This document shows positions 8,991 through 17,181 of a DNA stretch of 47,171 nt, one piece after another; positions within the stretch are counted from its first letter, which is position 1, and each line of letters opens with the position of its first letter. The position numbers and the translations under genes were made by a program. A model generated the notes under the pieces. It saw only the letters and a program-made list of their open reading frames with translations, searched no databases and was not told the origin of the DNA. The stretch lies in assembly GCF_001672975.1 (NCBI RefSeq), contig NZ_LZKU01000026.1, positions 1-47,171 on the forward strand, given 5' to 3'. The stretch is from Mycobacterium sp. 1465703.0 (GTDB lineage Bacteria; Actinomycetota; Actinomycetes; Mycobacteriales; Mycobacteriaceae).

Positions 8991-10019
8991 GTGTCAAATG
9001 TTCCGTCTTCTGGGTGGGACACTGGTGCGCCCCCAGGGGGGGCCGACCAGCCGAGCGCGTCGGGAGCGTGGCTGAACGCCGTCGTCATTGATCGAATTAT
9101 GGTGACCCCCCGGGTGGTAGTGCTTGACCTCGAGCCGGCGGACGGCAAACCATTCCCCGAGCATGAGGCCGGCGCACACATCGACGTGCGGTTGGACCTA
9201 CCCGAACTAGACCGACCGCTGGTGCGGCAGTACTCGCTGTGCGGAACTCCCGGCGATCGAAAGCAGTACCGAATCGCGGTGCTTCGCGACGAGCAATCCC
9301 GCGGTGGGTCGGTGGCCATGCACGAGCTTCACGTCGGCGAGACGATCGGGATTTCGGCGCCCCGTAATAACTTCCGCTTAGCTCCTGCACAGCACCACCG
9401 GCTCTTCGCGGGCGGAATCGGGATCACTCCATTGCTTGCAATGGCCAAGCAACTCGATGCCACCGGCGGCGACTACACGCTGCACTATTGTGCTCGAACC
9501 GCCGCCGAGGTGTGCTTCGCAGCGCTGTTCAGGGAACACCCACGAACCACTGTGCACGTCGATGACGGTCCGCATATCGAGAAACTGGACCTGTTGCGAG
9601 ACCTCGGTACACCGCAGCCAGATACCGCCGTCTACGTCTGCGGACCGGAACCCTTCATCGCCTATGTGCTTGATAAGGCTACCGCCCTCGGGTGGCCTAA
9701 ACAGGCGCTGCACAAAGAGCGCTTCAGCCCGAAAGCCTCCGCATCCGAACCGGGACAAGGTTTTACCGTCCGGCTGGCATCTACGGGCGCGGAGTTTCAG
9801 GTGGCGCCTGATGAGTCCATTCTTGATGTGCTGGAACGCAACGGCATTGAGGCAAGGTCGTCCTGCCAACAGGGCATCTGTGGTGAGTGCATTGTCAAGC
9901 TGCTCGCCGGTCAGCCGGATCACCGCGATGACGTGTTGTCAGACGACGAGCGGGCCGATGGCCTATTTACTCCCTGCTGTTCGCGCGCGTTGAGCCCGAC
10001 CATCGAGCTCGACCTGTGA
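8991..10019 (+). CDS. PDR/VanB-type flavin-iron-sulfur oxidoreductase (oxygenase reductase component), copy 1
   Basis: A 342-residue reductase of the phthalate dioxygenase reductase class: an N-terminal flavin domain (RQYSLCG, which binds FMN), an NAD(P)H domain (FAGGIGITPLLAM, VYVCGPEPFI), and a C-terminal plant-type 2Fe-2S domain with ligands C292, C297, C300 and C329 or C330 (SCQQGICGEC). Such proteins pass electrons from NADH to a Rieske terminal oxygenase. The GTG start at 8991 is preceded by AAGGGGAAA. An operator-like palindrome sits at its promoter, and the same motif lies upstream of the operon that encodes the Rieske oxygenase (21039-22334), which supports them being partners even though 11 kb apart. 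A second, divergent copy is at 12891. Confidence 0.93.
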   Translation: MSNVPSSGWDTGAPPGGADQPSASGAWLNAVVIDRIMVTPRVVVLDLEPADGKPFPEHEAGAHIDVRLDLPELDRPLVRQYSLCGTPGDRKQYRIAVLRDEQSRGGSVAMHELHVGETIGISAPRNNFRLAPAQHHRLFAGGIGITPLLAMAKQLDATGGDYTLHYCARTAAEVCFAALFREHPRTTVHVDDGPHIEKLDLLRDLGTPQPDTAVYVCGPEPFIAYVLDKATALGWPKQALHKERFSPKASASEPGQGFTVRLASTGAEFQVAPDESILDVLERNGIEARSSCQQGICGECIVKLLAGQPDHRDDVLSDDERADGLFTPCCSRALSPTIELDL

Positions 10020-10122
10020 GGTGCAACGCCACGACTAGCAACCAATAGAACAGATTTAACTACGGTCCGCGGCGTGCGAATCGGGCCTCGTATGCCCAAA
10101 TCGAGCCCCTGACAACATGAGT

Positions 10123-10866
10123 TCAGCCTGAGGCGGTAAGTGGTGCAGCGAGATATTTGGCGACCAGGCTCAGTTGCTGAGCGTAGTAGTCGACGAACTT
10201 TGGGTCGTCCGGTTCGATCTGACAAAGCGCTCGGGTGATGTGGGGGAGCGTCGTGGGGGCGAGGTTGGCCGCGATTAACATAAGCGTGACGATTCCGGGG
10301 TCGAGGTCTGGCGCGATCTCACCACGCTCTTGGCGCCGGCGAGAATCGTCTAGGAACGGCGCCAACCGCTCGACCAGGTGGCCGTGGTCTACGCCGGCAA
10401 GCCCCTCGCGGATCAATGTGCTGATCCACGAGGGATCTTCTCGCGCTAGGTGGATAAATGAGGTCAGCACATCGGTCAGCGGTGCGTCGCCTTCTAATTG
10501 GCTTCTGCTGGTGCTCACCCACCGGTCACTGAGTGCGTCGAACAGGCCCTTCTTGCCGCCGAAATGGTAGGTGATGAGTTGATGGGCGACGCCAGCGCGT
10601 TCAGCAATCCGCATCACTCGGGCGCCGTCGTAGCCGAAGCGTCCGAACTCGTCGTTTGCTGCGTCCAGGATTAGCTGTCGGGTGCGAGCGGGGTCGCGTT
10701 GCTGTCCCGGATCGTTGGAGCGGCGTCGCCGCTGCGGATTTGCGGTCGCGTCCACACGCAGTGAACCGTCTACAGAACGAGCGCGAGCTTTGGTTGCCGC
10801 AGCACGACGCGCCGGCGCGTCCGCGCGCTGATTCCCGGCAGACCGTGCGGAGGTACTGCGGGGCAT
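10123..10866 (-). CDS. TetR-family transcriptional regulator
   Basis: A 247-residue protein with a basic, Ala/Arg-rich N-terminal extension of about 60 residues, then a TetR DNA-binding domain (RTRQLILDAANDEFGRFGY, then VAHQLITYHFGGKKGLFDAL) and a helical effector domain. The ATG at 10866 was preferred over an upstream start at 10965 because the extra residues are low complexity. A close paralogue, damaged, is at 25310-25870; both retain the same recognition helix (AGVAHQLITYHF), so they should bind the same DNA. Each lies beside a GlcG/HbpS-like gene or remnant. It is one of the candidates for the regulator of the recurrent palindrome. Confidence 0.88.
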   Translation of the reverse strand: MPRSTSARSAGNQRADAPARRAAATKARARSVDGSLRVDATANPQRRRRSNDPGQQRDPARTRQLILDAANDEFGRFGYDGARVMRIAERAGVAHQLITYHFGGKKGLFDALSDRWVSTSRSQLEGDAPLTDVLTSFIHLAREDPSWISTLIREGLAGVDHGHLVERLAPFLDDSRRRQERGEIAPDLDPGIVTLMLIAANLAPTTLPHITRALCQIEPDDPKFVDYYAQQLSLVAKYLAAPLTASG

Positions 10867-11132
10867 GGGTTGAAGGTACCTCAGGCGTCTGACGGGGTGA
10901 ACAGGCGCCACGCCGACGTTTCTGCAGGGAAGGGCGAGGTGCTGTCGCGGTCGTTGCTGGGCCACTTCGGAACAAGTGGGGATACAGTCAGTTGCTGCGC
11001 TGTATCGACCGGTCCGATGAGAACGTCATTGACGTGCGTACCGTGCAGGACTGAGTTGAAGTCAGTTCCGATGAATAGTTGTTTTAGATGATGTGCCGTT
11101 TGCCAACTACCGTTCGAAGCGAGGAGTCACCA

Positions 11133-11534
11133 TTGCGCGAAGCCTTGCCTTCCGACGTCGCTCATACTGTTGCCAAAACCGTCATCGAACTGGGGCGCCA
11201 TCAGAGCCTGCGGCTAAGCGGATCGGTCGCCGACATCACCAAGGTGTTCACAGCGATGACGAAGCCGGCCCGATGGCGGTCGGGACCGGACGCCGCAAGG
11301 CGTGCACTGCAGCGGTGACGCGGTTGCCAACCACTGTTTTTGCCCAGTTCGTCGCAGGCCCCGGATGGCTGCGGCCCACCCTGCGTGATTGGCCCTCAAC
11401 TAGTTCCTGCCCTGGCGGGCTACCGATGTCGGTGGATGGCAGGTCATCGGTGGGATCGGTGTCGGTGATACTGATGGCGAAACCGACAACAGGGTGGCAC
11501 AAGAGGCGCTAAAGCGGTTGGAACCGTGCTGTGA
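11133..11534 (+). pseudogene. GlcG/HbpS-like (DUF336) protein, frameshifted second copy
   Basis: Three frames in succession match the intact protein at 24258-24674. The first begins at the TTG at 11133 after GAGGAGTCACCA (LREALPSDVAHTVAKTVIELG; the intact copy starts LREALSYEAAHAAAQAAIDLG after AAGGAGTCACGG). The second carries AGPMAVGTGRRKACTAAVTRLPTTVFAQF and GGLPMSVDG; the third carries ETDNRVAQEALKRLEP. Frameshifts fall near 11260 and again near 11450. The 5' end is conserved even in the ribosome-binding site, so this was once the same gene and has decayed. Nothing functional is expected from it. Confidence 0.8.
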
Positions 11535-11770
11535 CCGGGCGTCTTCGGTTCTGCCCACTGCGGATTTCACGGGTGCCTGACAGCGTCCCGATCGAGTGGG
11601 TCCTGACGCCACCAAGGGCGACTGGGGATATGGGCGATGGGCGCCCTTGCGCCGGACGGATTTTCGTCGTGGGAATGACGCGTGGTGCCGTCCTCGTCGG
11701 ATCGCCGGATCGCTTATTCTCCTTAATTCGCGCGATCTAGCGTTGGATGGTGCCAAGCTTGCTAGCATAT

Positions 11771-11786
11771 TGATGCTTATTCATCA
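11771..11786. promoter_or_regulatory. operator-like palindrome, site 2
   Basis: TGATGCTTATTCATCA, 14 of 16 matches to the palindromic consensus with both 5-base arms (TGATG/CATCA) intact. It lies about 300 bases before the iclR gene and downstream of the dead GlcG copy; whether it still controls anything is unclear. Confidence 0.5.
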
Positions 11787-12068
11787 GAGGGCGTTGTCGC
11801 ACCGTCGCCTTGGAGTGCCCGGGGCTACAGCGTTGTCCTGTTAGCTTCGAAAGGAGTTGGTCGGCAGCGCCGGGCGGACGGGTCGTCTGGTCGGGTGGGT
11901 TGGCACTCGCTCGACGTGTGTGTCCGAGGATAGGTGTGCACGTTCGCGCCGTAGACCAAAGTAGTGTGCAGCGTCTACAGACGTGGGGCACGAATGCAGC
12001 GCACTCCGTCCAAGGACGGATCGTGGGCGCGACGGTCGCCAGGGGCTGCTGACCCGCAGTAAGACCCA

Positions 12069-12824
12069 ATGTCGAGGACAGCGACAGGCGAATCCGTCTT
12101 TTCCAGAATGGTGCGCATTCTGGAGGCGTTCGATAGTGACGCTCCAGCATTACGGATGGGTGAGATCGCGCGCCGGTCGGCACTGCATGTAGCGACAACA
12201 TCCCGGCTCGTTGAGGAACTTGTCTCGCACGGATGGTTGCAGCGCGAACCCGACCGGAGAGTCCGGATGGGAATCCGGCTTTGGGAGCTTGCGTCGCGCG
12301 CCTCTCCTACGCGAGGTCTGCGCGAAGCCGCGATGCCTTTTCTTCAGGACTTGCACGCGGTCGTTGGACACCATGTGCAACTCGGTGTGCTCGATGGCCA
12401 CGAGGTTCTGTTCGTGGAACGGCTATCGGCCCCGGGAGCAGTCATCAACATTGCTCGGGTCGCTGGACGCCTGCCGCTGCATGCTTCGTCGTCGGGGCTG
12501 GTGTTGCTGGCGTTCGCTCCTGCCGATCTGCAAGAGCGCATAATGGCTGCCCCGCTCCGTGCGTACACGCAAAACACCATCACAGATCCGCGGCTGCTGC
12601 GCTCGGTCCTCGCCGACGTGCGTCGCAATGGGTACGCATTGTGCCCGGGTGCGCTACATGTGCGAGCCACCGGGATCAGCGTTCCGATACATGACCCCGG
12701 AAACCGGGTGGTTGCGGCGATGTCGGTCATCGTGCCCAACGATGGGAATGCGCGCAGTCAAATTCCTGCCTTGCAGACCGCGGCTCGCGGGGTCACCCGA
12801 GCCACGACGAGGCTGATGGACTGA
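12069..12824 (+). CDS. IclR-family transcriptional regulator
   Basis: A 251-residue IclR protein. The winged helix-turn-helix occupies residues 10-65 (VFSRMVRILEAF, MGEIARRSALHVATTSRLVEEL), followed by the ligand-binding domain with the family features HHVQLGVLDGHEVLFVERL, LPLHASSSGLVLLAF (normally HATA.GKA.LA) and a late ISVPIHD and VVAAMSVIVP. It is on the same strand as the reductase copy 2, starting 66 bases before it, so the two may be co-transcribed. IclR proteins often control aromatic catabolism. The effector is unknown. Confidence 0.9.
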   Translation: MSRTATGESVFSRMVRILEAFDSDAPALRMGEIARRSALHVATTSRLVEELVSHGWLQREPDRRVRMGIRLWELASRASPTRGLREAAMPFLQDLHAVVGHHVQLGVLDGHEVLFVERLSAPGAVINIARVAGRLPLHASSSGLVLLAFAPADLQERIMAAPLRAYTQNTITDPRLLRSVLADVRRNGYALCPGALHVRATGISVPIHDPGNRVVAAMSVIVPNDGNARSQIPALQTAARGVTRATTRLMD

Positions 12825-12890
12825 CCGTCTGTCTTTCAATCCATGAGACAACGGTAGTAGCCACCATTTCTCAGACCTCATCCTCGGGTT

Positions 12891-13862
12891 GTGGTGGAGC
12901 AACTAGAAACATCAGTGACCCGGCCCCGGCTGGAACTGATCGTGTCAGCCAAGCATGCGGTCGCGGACGGGGTCGTCGCATTGACGTTGGCAAGTTCTGA
13001 GGGGCATCGGCTTCCCGACTGGGCGCCGGGGGCGCACATTGATGTAATGCTGCCCAATGGGCTGACCCGACAATATTCGCTGTGCGGTGACCGTTGGGAT
13101 CCCGCTACTTATCGAATTGGTGTGCTCGAAGAACCAGCCAGTCGAGGCGGCTCAGCCTACCTCCATCACAAGCTGCAGATAGGAGATCGGGTGGGCATTG
13201 GCGGACCCCGCAATAATTTTCGTCTCGTTCCGTCGGAGGACTATCTGTTCATCGCCGGGGGAATAGGCGTTACCCCGCTATTGCCCATGGTCCATCAAGC
13301 CGAGTTGGTGGGCGCACGATGGCGGCTCTTGTACTGCGGCCGTTCACGGTCGACGATGGCGTTTCTGGACGACTTGTCCCGCTATGGCGACAACGTCGTC
13401 GTGGCGCCGAGTGACGAACGTGGCCGGCTCAGCCTCGGGGCGTGGTTACCCGCGGCGGGCGTCGCCACCAAGGTCTATTGCTGTGGGCCCGACAGGATGC
13501 TGGCGACGGTGGCTGGTTTGTGTGCGCGCTATCCGGCTGGGCAGTTGCGTATCGAGCGGTTCGCGGCCAAGAAGAATGACATTCGTGCCCGGACCGAACG
13601 GTTTCGGCTCGAACTTCGCCGTTCGGCTCAAACGGTGGAGGTGTCGCCGGACGAGTCGGTGCTGGATGCGCTCACCCGTGTGGGGGTCAACGTGTTGTCG
13701 TCGTGCCGCCAAGGGGTCTGTGGCACGTGCCTGACGGCCGTGTTGGCAGGTGAGCCGGATCATCGTGACTCGCTGCTTGATGACGTCGAGCGTGCCGCGG
13801 GTGACCGCATGTTCGTCTGCGTGTCGCGATCCCTGTCCGAACGACTCGTTGTGGACCTGTGA
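12891..13862 (+). CDS. PDR/VanB-type flavin-iron-sulfur oxidoreductase, copy 2
   Basis: A 323-residue reductase with the same domain order as copy 1: FMN domain (TRQYSLCGD), NAD(P)H domain (FIAGGIGVTPLLPM, VYCCGPDRML) and C-terminal plant-type 2Fe-2S domain with C272, C277, C280 and C310 (SCRQGVCGTC). It starts at a GTG (12891) with only a weak ribosome-binding site, right after the iclR gene. Copy 1 and copy 2 share motifs but differ over most of their length, so they are not a recent duplication. Each would need a Rieske-type oxygenase; only one such oxygenase is visible, so one reductase may serve the P450, a lost partner, or an oxygenase outside the window. Confidence 0.93.
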   Translation: MVEQLETSVTRPRLELIVSAKHAVADGVVALTLASSEGHRLPDWAPGAHIDVMLPNGLTRQYSLCGDRWDPATYRIGVLEEPASRGGSAYLHHKLQIGDRVGIGGPRNNFRLVPSEDYLFIAGGIGVTPLLPMVHQAELVGARWRLLYCGRSRSTMAFLDDLSRYGDNVVVAPSDERGRLSLGAWLPAAGVATKVYCCGPDRMLATVAGLCARYPAGQLRIERFAAKKNDIRARTERFRLELRRSAQTVEVSPDESVLDALTRVGVNVLSSCRQGVCGTCLTAVLAGEPDHRDSLLDDVERAAGDRMFVCVSRSLSERLVVDL

Positions 13863-14350
13863 CACGACCTGTTGAGGTGGCTCGCGGATTGCGGCGCTGA
13901 ACTTGCACGATATCCGCCCGGAGGCTTATTAGGCTGCCGGCTAACGTGATCGACCGGCTGTTGGTTTAGTCTGGCGCCGGGGGTACGGATCTTCTGTCTC
14001 AAATTGTTGAGAAGTAGATAGTGGCTTTCACTTTGGGGGCACCCTTAGGTAATGCTGGACAACGCGACAAGCATTGTCGCAGGCTGCGTGTGTATATCTC
14101 TGCTGGTGTGAGAGGTCGTTGCAGTAGTCCACAAGGCTATATGGCGACCGGTTCCAAATCCGTTCTGGCCTAGGGTAATTCGTTTCGCTCCTCAGCTACA
14201 ACATTCGAGCGCCGAAGTGCCCAATGTTTATGGTTTGCGGTATTCCAGGTCGCTCGCGCCAGGCCTCCAGGGCTGCACGGCCGTAATGAACTCGGCAGCC
14301 CAGGTGTGTTAGGTACGCTAATCAGTGTGGCTGTCGTTACACTCGACGGC
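13863..14350. other. intergenic region upstream of tetR
   Basis: About 490 bases with no convincing gene. It is less GC-rich in places (around 14000-14160). No copy of the recurrent palindrome was found. Confidence 0.4.
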
Positions 14351-15013
14351 GTGACCGCATGTGGGATTGCGCGCCCGCTACGGAAGGATGCTCAACGCAA
14401 CCGTCGACGGGTGATCGAGGCTGCCCGCGAACTGTTCGCCTCCCAGGGCCTTGAGGCGACCCTCAATGATGTCGCCCATCGCGCAGGTCTGGGGGTGGGG
14501 ACCGTGTACCGGCGGTTTCCCACCAAAGAACAACTGGTGGAGGCGATCTTCGAAGACGGCATCAACCAACTCACTGAGCTAGCGGAGGCGGCGTTGTGTC
14601 ATAAGGACTCATGGCAGGGGTTCGTCTGGCTCGTTGAGCAAATGTGTGAAATCACCGCGACCGACCGGGGGATGCGCGAGATTGTGTTCACCAAGGCCCA
14701 TGGCGGGGAGAGGGTCGATGCGGCGCGAGCTCGGCTGGCGCCGACCCTCGCGAAACTTCTTGAGCGAGCACAGGATGACGGTTACCTACGCCCGGAACTG
14801 TCGCCAACCGATATGCCCATTTTTGGGCTGCTCGCAGGCACGGTCAGCGAGTATGCCGGCCATGTTGACGGCGAGCTGTGGCGTCGCTATGTGGCCATCC
14901 TCCTCGACGGTATGGGCCGGCGCAGCGGCCAGCAACGGATAAAGGCCAACCCGCTCGATGACGAACAACTCGACGCGGTGATGAAACCTTGGGATCCGGC
15001 GGGCCGACGTTGA
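14351..15013 (+). CDS. TetR-family transcriptional regulator
   Basis: About 220 residues. A TetR helix-turn-helix near the N-terminus (RRRVIEAARELFASQGLEATLNDVAHRAGL in outline, then GVGTVYRRFPTKEQLVEAIF) is followed by a helical ligand domain of the kind seen in SbtR/'TetR_C_25'-like actinobacterial regulators (GTVSEYAGHVDG, LWRRYVAILLDGM). The start at the GTG 14351 places the homology at the usual distance from the N-terminus; a TTG at 14306 in frame is possible. It stands alone, with no obvious operator or partner gene next to it. Confidence 0.85.
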   Translation: MTACGIARPLRKDAQRNRRRVIEAARELFASQGLEATLNDVAHRAGLGVGTVYRRFPTKEQLVEAIFEDGINQLTELAEAALCHKDSWQGFVWLVEQMCEITATDRGMREIVFTKAHGGERVDAARARLAPTLAKLLERAQDDGYLRPELSPTDMPIFGLLAGTVSEYAGHVDGELWRRYVAILLDGMGRRSGQQRIKANPLDDEQLDAVMKPWDPAGRR

Positions 15014-15303
15014 CCGTGCCGAATCAGACTGCGCCAGAGAGGGTTGGCTGCCGGTCGTCGAATTTCGACGTATAGTCGTTCGCTGCTCGCATTGGTTACA
15101 CGCATTCCCCGCGTTCGAACTCCATAGCAAATCGGTTGCGTAGCCCCGACTACCACTGCGTTCTCGATGGTTGAGAGCAACGGCCGTCCGTAGACAACGG
15201 CGCCGTAGCGGAAAGGCGCGGCGCAAATTGATGGAGATTTAGCTTCCCACAGCTCGCAAGCTCCGCGAAACCCATCTGCGCGCGTAAGTCATATTACGAG
15301 AAT

Positions 15304-15319
15304 AGATGAATATTCAGCT
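15304..15319. promoter_or_regulatory. operator-like palindrome, site 3
   Basis: AGATGAATATTCAGCT is itself nearly palindromic with the core GATGAATATTCA identical to the consensus. It lies 62 bases before the GTG of the tetR gene at 15381, the position expected of an autoregulatory operator. Confidence 0.6.
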
Positions 15320-15380
15320 GGTAATGTCCCGGTGATGTGTGCATGCTCCGCGCCTCGGAACACTGGAGAGGAAGCCTATA

Positions 15381-16037
15381 GTGTCGCACCTGGACGGTTC
15401 GGCTAACCGGAAAAGCATGGCGGCGTTGGCACAGTCCTCAGCCTGGTCACAGCGCGAGTCCGACTTGCTTACAGTGACATTACAGCTGCTACAGCACCAT
15501 GGGTATGAGAGGTTGACCTTGGACGCGGTGGCGACCAGCGCCCGTGCCAGCAAAGCCACCATATACCGCCGCTGGGGGTCGAAAGCCGAGTTGGTACTGG
15601 CCGCGCTTGTCCAAGGCGCCGAACACAACGCGAAGGCCCCCGATACCGGCACGCTGCGCGGCGATTTGCTGCAGCTGGGAAAAGCGATGTGTGAGCACGC
15701 CCGCAAGCAGGCGAGCACGATCCGGGCGGTGCTGATGGAGTTATCACGCAATCCTGCCCTCGCCGACGTAATGCAGCGTCAGTTCCTCGGTGAGCGAGCG
15801 GGCTCGATCAACCACATCCTGCGGCAAGCCGTCGAGCGTGGTGAGATCAAAAAGGACTCGATCGACACCGAACTGTGGGATCTCCTGCCGGGCTATCTAA
15901 TATTTCGGTCCGTCGTTTCGCGTCGGCGTCCTACCCAACGCACCGTGCGGGCCCTGGTCGACGATGTCATCATTCCCGGCCTCAGTCGCCCCACTCAATA
16001 TCGACTTCCGAACCTTGAGGCTGGCGGCGATGAGTGA
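15381..16037 (+). CDS. TetR-family regulator, candidate owner of the recurrent palindrome
   Basis: A 218-residue TetR protein. The DNA-binding domain is at residues 25-75 (LLTVTLQLLQHHGYERLTLDAVA in outline, then RASKATIYRRWGSKAELVLAAL), and the C-terminal domain resembles the 'TetR_C_16/AcrR' type of actinobacteria (IIPGLSRP at the end). The GTG at 15381 was chosen over a start at 15339 because GGAGAGGAAG precedes it by seven bases. An operator-like palindrome stands between 15304 and 15319, in its own promoter, making this the best candidate for the regulator that reads the seven-fold palindrome; this is inference. It overlaps the next gene by eight bases. Confidence 0.88.
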   Translation: MSHLDGSANRKSMAALAQSSAWSQRESDLLTVTLQLLQHHGYERLTLDAVATSARASKATIYRRWGSKAELVLAALVQGAEHNAKAPDTGTLRGDLLQLGKAMCEHARKQASTIRAVLMELSRNPALADVMQRQFLGERAGSINHILRQAVERGEIKKDSIDTELWDLLPGYLIFRSVVSRRRPTQRTVRALVDDVIIPGLSRPTQYRLPNLEAGGDE

Positions 16038-16395
16038 TCACCTTCATTCCGCAGCGGAAGCGGTATCACGAGTGCGCCTGCGGGATCGTTTCTTTGATCG
16101 CGCAGGACGATCGATTTCCCTTGATCAGTGGGCGGCCAAACGCCGCGATCCTGACTACTGTCGGATCGGATACCGGGAGGGCGAAGGCGGCGCCTGGATT
16201 TACACCTTCTGGATGGGGCTAGAGCCCAGTTTGGGTGTCGGCGCCGAGCCGACAATTTTCAACACACATGTCTCCGCCTTTGGAAATCAGCCATACCTGG
16301 AATGGGCATGCCCGAGTGATACCGAATCGCGAGCCCACGCATTGCACGATTGCGTCGTCTCCTATGTTGAAGCCGGAATCACTCCGCCGGTATAG
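16030..16395 (+). CDS. small protein of unknown family coupled to tetR
   Basis: A 121-residue soluble protein whose ATG overlaps the end of tetR by eight bases. It contains RAGRSISLDQWAAKRRDPDYCR, then IYTFWMGLEPSLG and FNTHVSAFGNQPYLEWACPSD, and ends YVEAGITPPV. No signal peptide or membrane segment is visible. The family was not recognised. A second, broken copy at 25014-25345 keeps the same order (ISLIEWVAVRRDPGDW, FTFWLDLDGGFDVGA, HVVGFGSQPHVEW, YVERGIIPP) and again lies beside a tetR gene. Conservation of both the protein and its regulator neighbourhood argues for a real function, perhaps in the same pathway; none is assigned. Confidence 0.75.
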   Translation: MSDHLHSAAEAVSRVRLRDRFFDRAGRSISLDQWAAKRRDPDYCRIGYREGEGGAWIYTFWMGLEPSLGVGAEPTIFNTHVSAFGNQPYLEWACPSDTESRAHALHDCVVSYVEAGITPPV

Positions 16396-16739
16396 GACCT
16401 CAGCGACATATTGTGCGCACCAACACAATCCACGCCCACCGCCATAGAGCATCATCGCAGCCAGTAGCAAGCGCGATGTCATCGGCGGGTCGGGCCCGAC
16501 CAGGGTGGTAACCCAGCCACCGTTACCACGTCGCATATGTCAACGGGTGGAGCTGTCACATGATTTCCATCGCAGGGGCCCGAGCGCCAAGTCCGTCGTA
16601 AAGACGAGCGTAAATAACCTAGGCTGCGAGAATAGCAATGCGGCGAATTGTTGCATTTTTGCAGTGAGTGCGATCCAATCGCCACGCGGCCGCAGAGTGG
16701 TGGCAATGCCGGTTCACCAATGCCGGGAGAGGGGCCGCC

Positions 16740-16850
16740 ATGGTCGACGGCGCCGGGCTCACCGAGCTTCTGTTCGCTCCTCTAACAATCAATGAGGTGA
16801 GGATCAGCAGCCGGATAGTAACGAGCCCGATGGCGGCGCTCGTCCCCCAG
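16740..16850 (+). pseudogene. N-terminal fragment of an old yellow enzyme-type flavin oxidoreductase
   Basis: The frame from the ATG at 16740 reads LTELLFAPLTINEVRISSRI and then VTSPMAALVPQ, which matches the first strand and FMN-binding start of NADH:flavin oxidoreductases (typical form FEPLTINGVRIPNRIV.SPM). After about 37 residues the similarity stops and the frame runs into unrelated sequence. The remaining ~330 residues are absent. Confidence 0.6.
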
Positions 16851-16906
16851 CGGATGGCCAGCCCAGGGATCCGCCCTTATCAATGGGCGACAATCAAGCT
16901 TGCAAT

Positions 16907-16922
16907 TGATGAACATTCAGCG
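16907..16922. promoter_or_regulatory. operator-like palindrome, site 4
   Basis: TGATGAACATTCAGCG matches the consensus at 13 of 16 positions. It lies 260 bases before the flavoprotein hydroxylase start and just after the oxidoreductase fragment, so its original target may have been either. Confidence 0.5.
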
Positions 16923-17181
16923 CATAGTTGCTCCGTGGTGAATGCCCACGTTCGAGCAACGCCAGCCCGTACGCGAGTCGACCGTGGCGACCGGTCGATG
17001 ATCTCGACGGATCAGCCGTTCGTGGTCAACTGCTCGCGGCCCGCGCCGCTAGCACCGGCACTGCACTACTTTGGCCGCGAACGGGGACGACAGGATCGGG
17101 CCGCAACCTGTGTTGAGCCTGCATGACCGTGGGTACCACGCCGACGCGTCCCGCCTCGTGAAAGGAAACAAGGGGAAGTCG

